Assembly: GCA_027487555.1 (NCBI GenBank)
Contig: JAIYDI010000037.1
Coordinates: 1 to 64,000 of the forward strand
Direction: 5' to 3'
Origin: Hyphomicrobiales bacterium
GTDB lineage: Bacteria; Pseudomonadota; Alphaproteobacteria; Rhizobiales; Devosiaceae
DNA: 64,000 nt
A program made the position numbers and the translations under genes. The number at the start of each line of letters is the position of its first letter. Within the stretch, counting starts at the first letter, position 1. The notes under the pieces are model-generated. The model was not told the DNA's origin, ran no database searches, and worked only from the letters and a program-made list of their open reading frames with translations. This document shows, piece after piece, positions 33,260-42,569 of this stretch.

Positions 33260-33856
33260 ATGCAACAGAGGCGGAGCAATATTGCCCGGAGTCTGGCGAC
33301 CACGACGAGCCTGCTTGAGGTGGCACGGCGGCTGTTCGTCGAGTGCGGCTATGCGGAAACCGGCACACCCGACCTCGTGGCCGGCGCTGGCCTGACCCGC
33401 GGCGCGCTGTACCACCATTATGCCGACAAGCGCGCGCTGTTCCGGGCGGTCGTCGAGGCGGAAAGTCGCGCCGTTGCCGCAGACGTTGAAAGGGCGGCAC
33501 CCGGCGGCGCGGACCAGATGCGCGACCTCGCCGTCGGGGGCGAGGCCTATCTCGATGCGATGGCCGTGCCGGGACGGGTGCGCCTGCTGCTGATCGAGGC
33601 GCCTGCCGTGCTTGGAGCGGCGGAAACGGCGGCGATCGACCAGGCCCATTCCGGCAGGACTCTGCGTGAAGGCATAGAGGCCGCCCAGGCCAGCGGGGCA
33701 ATGCTGCCGCTGCCCATCGATGCCCTGACCACCATCCTCGGCGCGGCCTATGACCGCGCGGCACTGGCGATCTCAGAGGGCGCGGCATCGCGCTCCGACT
33801 GCAGCGCTGCGCTCGACGCGCTACTGGTCGGGCTCGGCGCGCGCCCACGGGGTTAA
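33260..33856 (+). CDS. TetR-family transcriptional regulator
   Basis: The 198-residue product has the TetR helix-turn-helix: [20 protein letters not shown], then [26 protein letters not shown], with the conserved GALYHHYxxKxxLF end of the recognition helix region. The C-terminal ligand domain is helical and includes [14 protein letters not shown], a sequence typical of one large TetR subgroup. I chose ATG 33260 because ATG 33230 lies inside an operator-like inverted repeat. It faces the VOC-fold gene and should repress it and itself until an unknown ligand binds. Confidence 0.87.
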   Translation: MQQRRSNIARSLATTTSLLEVARRLFVECGYAETGTPDLVAGAGLTRGALYHHYADKRALFRAVVEAESRAVAADVERAAPGGADQMRDLAVGGEAYLDAMAVPGRVRLLLIEAPAVLGAAETAAIDQAHSGRTLREGIEAAQASGAMLPLPIDALTTILGAAYDRAALAISEGAASRSDCSAALDALLVGLGARPRG

Positions 33857-33916
33857 GGTCTCGCCCCGCGCAGCACGCAAGCCGCAGGATCGGCGGCTGC
33901 GTGCATCGACCCGGTT

Positions 33917-34723
33917 CTACGCCTCTACCGCAATGGTTGCCGTAGCGACAAAGCCCTCGGTGACGCTGCCGGTGACCTTGGGTGTCATCATGGTGAGCTG
34001 ATCGGCATTGGCGCGGGAGAAGACGTTGTCGGTCGTGAGGGTCAGTTCGGCGAGGTTGCGCGGGCTATCGGTGTAACCTGCGGTTGCGTAGACCAGCTCG
34101 CACACATCCTGGGGAAGCGCCAGCTGCGAGGTCAGCAGCGCGTTCTTGTGGTCGGTCGCCGACGCCTGGTCGCGATAGACTTCGAAGTGGATATGCGGCC
34201 AGCGGCCGCGATAACAGCCGGGGAAGATGGTGGTGAAACTGACCATGCCGTCGTCGCCCGCCACCTGCACGCCGCGCAGGAAATTCTCCTCGGGCAGGGT
34301 ATAGAGCGAGTAGAGGCCGTCGTCGGTGCAGTGCCAGATATAGATGGTGGCGCCGGGAAGCGCCGCGCAATCCTTGCCGAAATCGGCGAGCTTAAGTGTC
34401 ACCGTGAGGGTGATGCCTTCGGCCGTGCCGGTAGAGGTGCCGAAGCTCGCACGGATATCGGAACGGATGACGCCGCTCTCGGCGAGGATATTGCTGGTGC
34501 CACCGGGCGCGGTGTTGGTGCCGTCGGCAGGGTAGGGGCCATTGGTGGTTTCGGCATCGACGAGACAAAGCTCCGCGGCCTGTGCGAGGCCCGGCATGGT
34601 GCCGGCGAGCGCAACGAGGGTGCCGGTGCCAAGAACGGTGAGGAGGCTGCGCCGGCGAAGACGCTGCTGCGCCAGCGCTTCGAGGTCGAATTCAAGACCG
34701 TGTCTGTGATCGTCGTGGTGCAT
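33917..34723 (-). CDS. Tat-exported intradiol ring-cleavage dioxygenase-like protein
   Basis: The 268-residue product starts with a charged segment and then RRRSLLTVLGTGTLVALAG, a twin-arginine signal ending near AQAA. The mature domain is intradiol dioxygenase-like: TTNGPYPADGTN near the start, then PGATIYIWHCTDDGLYS and GCYRGRWPHIHFEVYRD, which supplies one Tyr and two His iron ligands, with a second Tyr likely in GPYP. Known enzymes of this fold cleave catechols between the hydroxyls, but they are cytoplasmic; the exported group is little studied. ATG 34723 has GAGGAG 6 bases upstream. It stands alone between tetR and phoB, with no aromatic pathway genes nearby. Confidence 0.85.
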   Translation of the reverse strand: MHHDDHRHGLEFDLEALAQQRLRRRSLLTVLGTGTLVALAGTMPGLAQAAELCLVDAETTNGPYPADGTNTAPGGTSNILAESGVIRSDIRASFGTSTGTAEGITLTVTLKLADFGKDCAALPGATIYIWHCTDDGLYSLYTLPEENFLRGVQVAGDDGMVSFTTIFPGCYRGRWPHIHFEVYRDQASATDHKNALLTSQLALPQDVCELVYATAGYTDSPRNLAELTLTTDNVFSRANADQLTMMTPKVTGSVTEGFVATATIAVEA

Positions 34724-34812
34724 CTGCCGCTCCTCGTGTTTGCTGCCTGCTTCATCTAGGCAGATACACAAGGCGCGGCAAATTAAGTTACGGTCACATC
34801 ATTACCGCGCTG

Positions 34813-35514
34813 TCACGTCGCGGCGGCGAAGCGCTCGTCGAATGCATAGCCGGCGCCGCGCACGGTGCGGATCGGGTCGGCGGCGCGGTTGCGGTTGATG
34901 GCCTTGCGCAGGCGTCCGACATGCACGTCGACGGTACGCTCGTCGACATAGACATCGTTGCCCCAGACGCCATCGAGCAACTGCTCGCGCGAATAGACCC
35001 GGCCGGGATGCCGCATCAGGTATTCGAGCAGGCGGTACTCGGTGGGGCCGAGATGCACTTCGCGGCCGGCACGGCGGACGCGGTGGCTGGTGCGATCGAG
35101 CTCGAGGTCGCCTGCCTTCAGCACCGAGGTGACGAGCTGCGGGCTCGAGCGGCGGAGCAGCGCGTTGACGCGCGCCACCAGCTCCGGCACCGAGAACGGC
35201 TTGACAACGTAATCATCCGCGCCTGTCGCAAGGCCGCGCACGCGCTCGGCTTCCTCGCCGCGGGCGGTGATCATGATGATCGGCACGCGGGCGGTTTCCT
35301 CGCGCGAGCGCCAGCGGCGGCACAGCTCGATGCCGGAGAGGCCGGGCAGCATCCAGTCCAGCAGGATCAGATCGGGCACGGTCTGCTGGATCTGCTCGAT
35401 GGCCTCGTCGCCCGAGCTTGCGCCGAGGACGCGAAAGCCCTCGGCCTCGAGGTTGTAGCGCAAGAGCAGCGCCACATCCTCTTCATCCTCGACGATCAGG
35501 ATGGTGGCTGCCAT
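34813..35514 (-). CDS. phoB: Phosphate regulon response regulator PhoB
   Basis: PhoB is the DNA-binding regulator of the phosphate starvation response. The 233-residue protein has a receiver domain with acidic residues at 10-12, phospho-acceptor Asp53 in LLDWMLPG, Thr in MITARGEE and Lys in DDYVVKPF, then an OmpR-type winged helix with GPTEYRLLEYLMRHPGRVYS, VDERTVDVHVGRLRKAI and the final VRGAGYAFDE. It is the last gene of the pst operon, 12 bases after phoU, and its sensor PhoR is encoded at the other end. It should bind the Pho box-like repeats upstream of pstS and phoR. Confidence 0.95.
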   Translation of the reverse strand: MAATILIVEDEEDVALLLRYNLEAEGFRVLGASSGDEAIEQIQQTVPDLILLDWMLPGLSGIELCRRWRSREETARVPIIMITARGEEAERVRGLATGADDYVVKPFSVPELVARVNALLRRSSPQLVTSVLKAGDLELDRTSHRVRRAGREVHLGPTEYRLLEYLMRHPGRVYSREQLLDGVWGNDVYVDERTVDVHVGRLRKAINRNRAADPIRTVRGAGYAFDERFAAAT

Positions 35515-35525
35515 CAGGCCCTCCC

Positions 35526-36224
35526 TCAGCGGGGCGCCCGCTGCTGAGCGTCGGCGCTCAGATGCAGGCCGGTTTCGAGATAATAGGCCGCCTCGGCGAT
35601 GTTGGTGGCATGGTCGCCGACGCGCTCTAGGCTCTTGGCGCAGAACAGCAGGTGCGTGCACTGCGTGATGTTGCGCGGGTCTTCCATCATGTAGGTGAGG
35701 AGCTCGCGGAACAGCGAGGTGTGGAGCGCATCCACCTCGTTGTCGCGGTTGCACACGGCAATGGCCGCCTTGCCATCGCGGGCGAGATAGGCGTCGATGC
35801 CGGCCTTGAGCTGCTCGGCAACCAGGTCGGTCATGTGGCGCATGCCGGTATAGAATTTCGGTGCGAGGCCAAGATTCTCGATCTGCTGGGTGCGCTTGGC
35901 GAGCTGCTTGGCCATATCGCCGGTGCGCTCGAGATCGTTCGCCACCTGGATGGCGGTGACGACCATGCGCAGATCGGCGGCCATGGGCTGGCGGCGCGCG
36001 ATGATCGACACGGCAGCATCGTTGATGCGCTGCTGCATGTCGTCGATGCGCTTGTCATAATCACGCACGGTCTGCGCGAGGGTCAGATCGAGCTTCAGCA
36101 GCGCATTGGCGCTTTCGGTGATGGCCTGCTCGACCATGCCGGCCATTTCGGAAATGGCCTTGTTGAGGCCGGTGAGTTCGTCCTCGTAGGAGGAGACGAT
36201 ATGCTCGTTCAGGGAAGTGGGCAT
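35526..36224 (-). CDS. phoU: Phosphate signalling protein PhoU
   Basis: PhoU links the phosphate transporter to PhoR and keeps the regulon off when phosphate is sufficient. The 232-residue, all-helical product has two PhoU repeats with the metal-binding pattern: SSYEDELTGLNKAISEMAGM at the start, RQPMAADLRMVVTAIQVAND in the first repeat and LFCAKSLERVGDHATNIAEA in the second. It lies between pstB (19 bases upstream) and phoB in the same strand, the usual place. No deletions or unusual features are visible. Confidence 0.95.
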   Translation of the reverse strand: MPTSLNEHIVSSYEDELTGLNKAISEMAGMVEQAITESANALLKLDLTLAQTVRDYDKRIDDMQQRINDAAVSIIARRQPMAADLRMVVTAIQVANDLERTGDMAKQLAKRTQQIENLGLAPKFYTGMRHMTDLVAEQLKAGIDAYLARDGKAAIAVCNRDNEVDALHTSLFRELLTYMMEDPRNITQCTHLLFCAKSLERVGDHATNIAEAAYYLETGLHLSADAQQRAPR

Positions 36225-36243
36225 CTTGTCGGTCCTCCGTCAC

Positions 36244-37047
36244 TCAGCCGATGCGGCCGGTGATGTAATCCTGGGTCTGCTTGTTCTTCGGATTGGTGAA
36301 GATGTCCTCGGTCTTGCCTTCCTCGATGAGCTTGCCGAGGTGGAAGAACGCTGTCTTCTGGCTGACGCGGGCCGCCTGCTGCATCGAGTGGGTGACGATG
36401 ACGATGGTGAAGTTTTCGCGCAGCTCGTCGATCAGCTCCTCGATGACCGCGGTGGCGATCGGGTCGAGGGCGGAGCAGGGCTCGTCCATCAGCAGCACTT
36501 CGGGCCGCGTCGCGATGGCACGGGCGATGCAGAGGCGCTGCTGCTGGCCGCCAGAGAGGCCGGTGCCGGGCTCGTTGAGGCGATCCTTCACCTCGTTCCA
36601 CAGGCCGGCGCGGCGCAACGAGGAATGCACGATCTCATCGGTGTCGGACTTGGTGCGGGCGAGGCCGTGAATGCGCGGGCCGTAGGCGACGTTCTCGTAA
36701 ATGGATTTCGGGAACGGATTGGGCTTCTGGAACACCATGCCGACGCGGGCGCGCAGTTCGACGACGTCGATCGAGGGATCGTAGATATCATCGGTGTCGA
36801 GGCTGATCTTGCCGGTGACGCGGCAGCCGTCGATGGTGTCGTTCATGCGGTTGAGCGAGCGCAGGAAGGTTGACTTGCCGCAGCCCGAGGGGCCGATCAG
36901 CGAGGTCACCGAGTACTGCTCGACCTTGAGGTCGACGTCGAAGAGGGCCTGCTTGGCACCGTAGAAGACGCAGACCTTGTCGCCCGTCATCTTGGGAGGG
37001 GCGTTGCGGGGCGCGGAAGCCTGGGACGAAGCGATATCGAGGGACAT
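36244..37047 (-). CDS. pstB: Phosphate ABC transporter ATP-binding protein PstB
   Basis: The 267-residue ATPase drives high-affinity phosphate import through PstA and PstC. It has Walker [12 protein letters not shown], the PstB-typical [10 protein letters not shown] just after it, the signature [16 protein letters not shown], Walker [13 protein letters not shown] and the switch [17 protein letters not shown]. The length is normal for the family. It follows pstA by 24 bases. A serine- and alanine-rich N-terminal stretch of about 15 residues precedes the conserved domain. Confidence 0.96.
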   Translation of the reverse strand: MSLDIASSQASAPRNAPPKMTGDKVCVFYGAKQALFDVDLKVEQYSVTSLIGPSGCGKSTFLRSLNRMNDTIDGCRVTGKISLDTDDIYDPSIDVVELRARVGMVFQKPNPFPKSIYENVAYGPRIHGLARTKSDTDEIVHSSLRRAGLWNEVKDRLNEPGTGLSGGQQQRLCIARAIATRPEVLLMDEPCSALDPIATAVIEELIDELRENFTIVIVTHSMQQAARVSQKTAFFHLGKLIEEGKTEDIFTNPKNKQTQDYITGRIG

Positions 37048-37071
37048 GGGCTTTGATTCCGATCGGATGGC

Positions 37072-38391
37072 TTACCAGCGGCGCTCGAAGCGACGGCGGA
37101 GCACGATGGCGGTGATGTTCATGATGGCGAGGAAGACAAGCAGCACGATGATGGCGCCGGAGGTGCGCTCGACAAAGGCACGCTCGGCCTCGTTGGTCCA
37201 CATGAAGATCTGCACGGGGAGCGCGGTAGCGGGCTGCAGCGGATTCTGCGGCATGTCGGCGACAAAGGCGACCATGCCGATGAGCAGCAGCGGTGCCGTT
37301 TCGCCGAGGGCGCGGGCGAGGCCGATGATGGTACCGGTGAGGATGCCGGGCACGGCCAGGGGCAGGACGTGATCAAAAACCATCTGCGTCTTCGAGGCGC
37401 CGACGCCGAGCGCGGCGGTGCGGATCGAGGGCGGCACCGAGCGCAGGGCAGCACGGGTGGCGATGATGATGGTGGGCAGCGTCATCAGGGACAGCACCAG
37501 ACCGCCGACGATGGGCGCCGAGCGCGGCATGCCGAAGAAGTTTATGAAGACCGCGAGTCCGAGCAGACCGAAGACGATGGAGGGCACGGCCGCGAGGTTG
37601 TTGATGTTCACCTCGATCAGGTCGGTGAAGCGGTTCTTCCTGGCGAATTCCTCAAGGTAGATCGAGGCGGCGACGCCGATGGGCAGCGACACGATCAGCA
37701 CCACGAGCATCATGAAGAGCGAGCCGATGAGCGCGACCCCGAGCCCGGCGGATTCCGGGCGGCTGGAGGCGCCGAAGGTGAGGAGGCCCCAGTTGAAGGG
37801 CATCGAGACGGCGCCCTTCTCCTTCAGCTGGTTGAGGAGTTCGAGCTGCTTGTCCGAGACCTTGCGATTGGCCTCGGCCACGGAGAGATCGATCTGGCCC
37901 TTGTTGGCGCTGTCGATATCGCCCGAGGCGAGCAAGGTGACCGTTCGGGTCTGACCGACGATCGAGGGATCGGCCTGGACAATCTCGCGCAACTGCACGC
38001 GGGAGCTGTCGGACACCAGGTCGCCGGCCGCCTTCATGGCGGCCTTGTCCGTTGGGTCGATGCCGAGGAAGGCGGCAACGGCGTTGCGCGCCACCAAGGG
38101 GTAGTTCGCCGCGCGCAGCTTCAGCGGATCAGTGGCGCGCTCGTTATTCTTGTCGATGATCTGTTCCGAGAACTCCACCGGCACCGTGATCGAGGTCTGC
38201 ACAAAGGCCGTGTAGCCTTTCGAGATGATCGAAACGAACAGGATGATGAGGAAGGCGAGGCCGATCACGATGGCGGTAATGCCATAGAAGCGGAAGCGGG
38301 CTTCGGAGGCGTGGCGGCGCTTGAGGCCGAAATCGCGGCGCTGGGCAGCAGGGGCGGCCATGGCGCTCGGGGCGAGGGCGCTGTCGGTCAT
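37072..38391 (-). CDS. pstA: Phosphate ABC transporter permease PstA, long form
   Basis: At 439 residues this permease is much longer than E. coli PstA (about 300). The extra part is N-terminal: a cytoplasmic start, one membrane span (FYGITAIVIGLAFLIILFVSII), then about 150 residues of periplasmic domain, as seen in alphaproteobacterial PstA with the DUF3333 region. The permease core follows with GVAASIYLEEFARKNRF, the coupling loop RTAALGVGASKTQMVFDHVL and ALGETAPLLLIGM. The start overlaps the pstC stop in an ATGA arrangement. With PstC it forms the membrane channel for phosphate. Confidence 0.94.
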   Translation of the reverse strand: MTDSALAPSAMAAPAAQRRDFGLKRRHASEARFRFYGITAIVIGLAFLIILFVSIISKGYTAFVQTSITVPVEFSEQIIDKNNERATDPLKLRAANYPLVARNAVAAFLGIDPTDKAAMKAAGDLVSDSSRVQLREIVQADPSIVGQTRTVTLLASGDIDSANKGQIDLSVAEANRKVSDKQLELLNQLKEKGAVSMPFNWGLLTFGASSRPESAGLGVALIGSLFMMLVVLIVSLPIGVAASIYLEEFARKNRFTDLIEVNINNLAAVPSIVFGLLGLAVFINFFGMPRSAPIVGGLVLSLMTLPTIIIATRAALRSVPPSIRTAALGVGASKTQMVFDHVLPLAVPGILTGTIIGLARALGETAPLLLIGMVAFVADMPQNPLQPATALPVQIFMWTNEAERAFVERTSGAIIVLLVFLAIMNITAIVLRRRFERRW

Positions 38392-39860
38392 TCGTACTGC
38401 TCCCGGTACTTGCGCACGATATAGAGCGCGTAGATGTTCATGCCGAGCGTCACGACAAACAGCGTGAGGCCGAGGGCGAAGGCGACGAGGGTCTGCGGCG
38501 AGTTGAACTCGAGGTCGCCCGTCAGCTGGCTGACGATCTTGACGGTGATGGTGGTCATCGCCTCGAGCGGATTGATGGTGAGCTTGGCGGCGACGCCGGC
38601 GGCGAGGACCACGATCATGGTTTCGCCGATGGCGCGCGAGCCGGTCAGCAGCAGGGCGCCGACGATGCCAGGGAGCGCCGCGGGCAGGATCACCCGGCGG
38701 ATGGTTTCGGACCGGGTGGCGCCGAGCGCAAGGGATCCGTCGCGCATGGCGCGCGGCACGGCGGTGATCACGTCATCGGACAGCGAGGAGACCAGCGGGA
38801 TCAGCATCACGCCCATCACGAGGCCGGCGGTGAGCACCGACTGGGCCTGGATGAACGGTGTGCCGCCGGCAAGCGCGGCGGAGAGATCGCGCAGGAAGGG
38901 CCCCATCGTGATCAAGGCGAAGATGCCATAGACGATGGTGGGGATGCCGGCGAGCAGCTCAAGCAGCGGCTTCACGATGGACCGCACCTTGGGGGACGCA
39001 TATTCGCCCATGTAGATGGCGGACATGAGCCCGATCGGCACGGCGAACAGCATCGAGACAGCGGCGATATAGAGTGTACCGGCAAGCAGTGGAATGAGAC
39101 CGAACTGACCCTCGCTGCCGCCCGAACCTGCCGCTGCGAAGCGCGGATCCCATACGGTGCCGAAGAAAAAGCCGAGCGGGTTCACTTCGGAAAAGAAGCG
39201 GATGGTCTCGCCGAGCATCGACAGGACGATGCCGATGGTGGTGAGAACCGCTACCGTCGAGGCGACCACGAGCGTGCTCAGGACGACGCGCTCGACCTTG
39301 TTGCGGGCGCGGAGGCGCAGCCGCACCTGCCGATAAGCGAAGTAGGCGCCCCCCGCAGACGCGAGGACAACGAGGATCTGCCCGATGATGCGATACATCG
39401 CATGATCATTGCTGACTTCGGCGGCGAGCGTGACCATGTAGTCGGCGCCGGCTTCGGAAATGCTGAACTGCGCCGCACTGGCCGCTTCGCGCAGGGCGAG
39501 GAAGGTCGGCGGGACCTTGTCGCCGGTCAGGCCGAGCGCCTCAAGCGCGCGGACCGCATCATGCACGATGCCAACGGCGAGGCTGGCCTGGGCGGGGTCG
39601 GCGATCCGGCTGCTGACTTCGGCAGTGATCTTGCCTTCGACGATGAACCCCGTGGCAAAGGACCAGACAAGAAAGAGCGCAATAGCAGGAAGCGTCGCGA
39701 GGATGAAGGCGAACCAGCCGTGATAGGCGGGCAGCGAGTGCGGGACTTCGCCCTTGCTGCGATCGGCCGCTGCGGCGAGACCGCGGGCCTTCTGGGCTGC
39801 CATCAGATAGGCGACAGCCCCGATGCCGATGACGATGGCGATGAGCCAACCGGTGGACAT
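38388..39860 (-). CDS. pstC: Phosphate ABC transporter permease PstC, long form
   Basis: This 490-residue permease also has a long N-terminal half: a first span WLIAIVIGIGAVAYLMAAQ, a second at WFAFILATLPAIALFLVWSF, and about 100 periplasmic residues. The conserved core has GTLYIAAVSMLFAVPIGLMS, AIYMGEYASPKVRSIVKPLL, LGATRSETIRRVILPAALPG (coupling loop) and SRAIGETMIVVLAAG. It overlaps pstA by four bases. A strong hairpin terminator separates it from pstS, so it may be expressed less than the binding protein. Confidence 0.95.
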   Translation of the reverse strand: MSTGWLIAIVIGIGAVAYLMAAQKARGLAAAADRSKGEVPHSLPAYHGWFAFILATLPAIALFLVWSFATGFIVEGKITAEVSSRIADPAQASLAVGIVHDAVRALEALGLTGDKVPPTFLALREAASAAQFSISEAGADYMVTLAAEVSNDHAMYRIIGQILVVLASAGGAYFAYRQVRLRLRARNKVERVVLSTLVVASTVAVLTTIGIVLSMLGETIRFFSEVNPLGFFFGTVWDPRFAAAGSGGSEGQFGLIPLLAGTLYIAAVSMLFAVPIGLMSAIYMGEYASPKVRSIVKPLLELLAGIPTIVYGIFALITMGPFLRDLSAALAGGTPFIQAQSVLTAGLVMGVMLIPLVSSLSDDVITAVPRAMRDGSLALGATRSETIRRVILPAALPGIVGALLLTGSRAIGETMIVVLAAGVAAKLTINPLEAMTTITVKIVSQLTGDLEFNSPQTLVAFALGLTLFVVTLGMNIYALYIVRKYREQYE

Positions 39861-39906
39861 GGGCAGGAACCTCCTGAGGGCTCTGGTCGAGGAAAACGCG
39901 ATAGGA

Positions 39907-39941
39907 AAACGAAAGGCGCGGGACCTGGGAGGCCCCGCGCC
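39907..39941 (-). terminator. Hairpin between pstS and pstC
   Basis: On the minus strand GGCGCGGG and CCCGCGCC (39934-39941 with 39915-39922) pair perfectly, extended by CC/GG and T/A pairs inside, and TTTCGTTTTCC follows. It lies 10 bases after the pstS stop codon and about 50 bases before pstC. A partial terminator here would give a surplus of binding protein over permease. Confidence 0.7.
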
Positions 39942-39950
39942 AGAGGCAGA

Positions 39951-40973
39951 TTACATCGTGGTGCCGGCTTCGAAGGCGGCGCGGGCAGCGTCACGCTCGG
40001 CGTCGGGCGCCGGGACGAGACCATACTCGGCCAGCGGCGAGTCCGGGCCGACCATCTCGTCGGAGAGGAAGAACTCGACATATTCCTTGAGGCCCGGGAT
40101 CACGCCGATATGCGCCTTCTTCACGTAGAAGAAGAGCGGACGGCTGACCGGGTACTCGCCCGAGGCGACGGAGTCGACGGAGGGAACGACGCCACCGACG
40201 GTCGCGACCTTCAGCTTGTCAGCGTTGTTTTCGTAGAAGGAAAGCCCGAACACGCCCACGCCGGTCTTGTTGGCGTCGATGCGGGCAAGCGTCTCGGTGT
40301 AGTCGCCGTCGATATCCACGGCCTTGCCGTCCTTGCGGACTGCGTGGCAGGTCTTGGTGACGTCATCCTTGGCAACGCCAGCGGCTTCGAGAGCGGCCTT
40401 GTCGCAGCCGGCGTCGAGGACCTTGGTCTCGAACACTTCGCGGGTGCCGTGCTTCTCGCCCGGGATATAGGCGGCGATGTCCCAAGCCGGGAAGGCCGGG
40501 TTCACTTCGTTCCACTTGGTGTAGGGGTTGTCGACCAGCTTGCCGTCCATGACGAGCTTGGCGGCCAGCGCCTTGTAGATGTCGACGGGCTGGATGGCGA
40601 AATCCGGGCCGGCGATGTCGGTGGCAAACACGATGCCATCGTAGCCGAACTTGACTTCCTGCACGTCGGTCACGCCGGCGGTCTTGCAGCTTTCCAGCTC
40701 ATCCGCCTTCATCGAACGGGAGGAGTTGGCGATGTCGATCTTGTCCTCGCCGACGCCTTCGCAGAACTGCTTGATGCCGGCGCCCGAACCGCCGGACTCG
40801 ACGACGGGGGTCTTGAAGTCGGGGTAGGTCTCGCCGAACGTCTCGGCGACGATCTTGGCGTAGGGCAGCACGGTCGAGGAACCGGCAACCTGGATCTGGT
40901 CACGGGCAACAGCGGCACCCATGCCGGCGGCGAGCGCGATGACGGCGGCGCTGGCGAAAACTGCGACTTTCAT
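39951..40973 (-). CDS. pstS: Phosphate-binding periplasmic protein PstS
   Basis: PstS captures phosphate in the periplasm for the PstCAB importer. The 340-residue product starts with a signal peptide (MKVAVFASAAVIALAAGMGAAVA) and the mature part opens with QIQVAGSSTVLPYAKIVAE and ESGGSGAGIKQFCEGVG, where the Ser-Thr and Gly-Ser-Gly loops contact phosphate, and continues with IDIANSSRSM. It resembles the alphaproteobacterial type with SRPLFFYVKKAHIGVIPG near the C-terminus. ATG 40973 is used; the frame is open to 41045 but that part lacks signal-peptide character. Pho box-like repeats lie about 105 bases upstream. Confidence 0.95.
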   Translation of the reverse strand: MKVAVFASAAVIALAAGMGAAVARDQIQVAGSSTVLPYAKIVAETFGETYPDFKTPVVESGGSGAGIKQFCEGVGEDKIDIANSSRSMKADELESCKTAGVTDVQEVKFGYDGIVFATDIAGPDFAIQPVDIYKALAAKLVMDGKLVDNPYTKWNEVNPAFPAWDIAAYIPGEKHGTREVFETKVLDAGCDKAALEAAGVAKDDVTKTCHAVRKDGKAVDIDGDYTETLARIDANKTGVGVFGLSFYENNADKLKVATVGGVVPSVDSVASGEYPVSRPLFFYVKKAHIGVIPGLKEYVEFFLSDEMVGPDSPLAEYGLVPAPDAERDAARAAFEAGTTM

Positions 40974-41077
40974 TTGAGTCCCTTTCAGGAATGTTTGGGC
41001 GCGGCAGAGTTGTGAGGGGTCTTTGTCCCCGTCGCCCGTTTGCATCCCGGAACCTATGTGGGCTGCCCAAAGCTTTT

Positions 41078-41106
41078 ATGACAGTGATCTATCGGTTTTA
41101 TGACAA
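41078..41106 (-). promoter_or_regulatory. Pho box-like repeats upstream of pstS
   Basis: Read on the minus strand, TTGTCAT (41100-41106) and CTGTCAT (41078-41084) are 22 bases apart, which is two turns of the 11-base Pho box period. The position between them (41089) is a poor match. These fit the PhoB half-site CTGTCAT. PhoB activation of pstS from this site is the expected regulation. Confidence 0.65.
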
Positions 41107-41181
41107 GATAAGTCATTGTAATGAAACAGTAAAATCAGAAGAATGCGGATCATGGCCTGTGGATCGTCGTCTTTGTCATAT

Positions 41182-42450
41182 TCAGCGGCGGAACAGTACG
41201 TCGACTTCCGTGCCGGTGCCGGGGGTGGAGCGGATAGCCATCTCGCCCTGATGCCGGCTGACGATATGCTTGACGATGGCAAGGCCGAGCCCGGTGCCGC
41301 GCTTCTTGCGGCTGGAATCGGCATCGACGCGGTAGAAGCGCTCGGTCAGCCGTGGCACATGCTCGGCGGCAACGCCCGGCCCATGGTCGGTGACGGTAAG
41401 CTTGGCGGCAAAGCCCGGCCTTTCGGCGGCGACAAGCGCGATCCTGACCCGCCTGCCGTCGGCGCCGTACTTGATGGCGTTGTCGACGAGGTTCTCGACG
41501 ACCTCGTACAGCTCGTCGCGATCGCCGCGGATCGGCTCGAGGCCGGCGACAAGATCGAGTGCAATCTCCACATTCGCGTCGGCGGCCAAGGGGGAGAGTC
41601 CCTCCGCCACTTCGCGCACCAGCACCTCGATATCGACCGGCTGGGTGGGCCGCATGTGCTGGCGCATCTCGATGCGGCTCAGCGACAGGAGGTCTTCGAT
41701 GAGCTTGGCCATGCGTGTGGCCTGGCCGCGCATCAGGCCCAGGAACTTCTCGCGCGCCTGCTTGTCGTTGGCGGCGGGGCCGACGAGCGTGTCGATGAAG
41801 CCGATGAGCGAGGTGAGCGGCGTGCGCAACTCGTGGCTGGCATTGGCGACGAAGTCGGAGCGCAGCGCCTCGAGCCGGCGCTGCTCCGTCAGGCTCTGGA
41901 GTGTGATGACGAGCACGCCGGTGTTTTCGGGATCATCCTCGGCCAATGGCGCGACGGTGACCTTGTACCAGGTCTCGTTCGGCACCTGCTGGTGCAATTC
42001 GACGGTGCGCGTGCCGTGGATGCGCGTCTCCTCGATGGCATCGATCAGCACCGGGAAGCGCATGGAATAGGCAATGGGCACCCCATTGACCACGGCAGGA
42101 AAGTGGATGCCGGCCGCAGGGTTGACATGCACGACCAGCGAACGGCGATCGACAATGACGCACGGGTCTGGCAGGGCGTCGGCGAGTCGCCGCACGGCCT
42201 CGGCAAAACCGGTATCGCCGGTGGGGCGGACAATCGGCGGCGCCTCCGCCTCCCGCGCATCGGGGGCGAAGACGCCGAGCAGGAGCACGGCGGAATAGCC
42301 CAGCAGGCTGATCCACGGATCGAGCTCGCTCAGCGCACTCAGCATAAGGAACACCACCCCGATGGCGAGGAGCAGCGGCAGGCGGCCATAGAAACGGCTC
42401 CTGAGGCTCAGGCCGGCGCTCGCCATTTCGCTCCTGGTTTCGTCTGCCAT
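41182..42450 (-). CDS. phoR: Phosphate regulon sensor histidine kinase PhoR
   Basis: The 422-residue sensor has two membrane spans near the N-terminus (PLLLAIGVVFLMLSAL and LLGYSAVLLLGVF) with almost no periplasmic loop, a PAS-like domain starting at about residue 80 (DALPDPCVIVDRRSLVVHVN), the phospho-acceptor His206 in FVANASHELRTPLTSLIGF, and an ATPase domain with VENLVDNAIKYG, VTDHGPGV and RGTGLGLAIVKHIVSRHQG. This is the usual PhoR layout, which senses phosphate indirectly through PstB and PhoU. It precedes pstS on the same strand. ATG 42426, eight codons on, is a second possible start. Confidence 0.94.
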   Translation of the reverse strand: MADETRSEMASAGLSLRSRFYGRLPLLLAIGVVFLMLSALSELDPWISLLGYSAVLLLGVFAPDAREAEAPPIVRPTGDTGFAEAVRRLADALPDPCVIVDRRSLVVHVNPAAGIHFPAVVNGVPIAYSMRFPVLIDAIEETRIHGTRTVELHQQVPNETWYKVTVAPLAEDDPENTGVLVITLQSLTEQRRLEALRSDFVANASHELRTPLTSLIGFIDTLVGPAANDKQAREKFLGLMRGQATRMAKLIEDLLSLSRIEMRQHMRPTQPVDIEVLVREVAEGLSPLAADANVEIALDLVAGLEPIRGDRDELYEVVENLVDNAIKYGADGRRVRIALVAAERPGFAAKLTVTDHGPGVAAEHVPRLTERFYRVDADSSRKKRGTGLGLAIVKHIVSRHQGEMAIRSTPGTGTEVDVLFRR

Positions 42451-42540
42451 AAGGCCATCCTCAAGGGCGCCGCCAGCGGTGCGCTGCTGCGCGATCCCCC
42501 ATTTCGCGCGATTCGCCCGCCTTGCAAGATCGCGCTACTC

Positions 42541-42569
42541 ATATCACGCTCATGTCGCCGTCATGACAG
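42541..42569 (-). promoter_or_regulatory. Pho box-like array between phoR and ppk2
   Basis: Three heptamers with an 11-base period lie at 42541 (ATATCAC), 42552 (ATGTCGC) and 42563 (ATGACAG). Read toward phoR, the first is a perfect CTGTCAT and the others match four of seven positions. They lie between the divergent phoR and polyphosphate kinase genes, so PhoB could control one or both. Confidence 0.45.
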
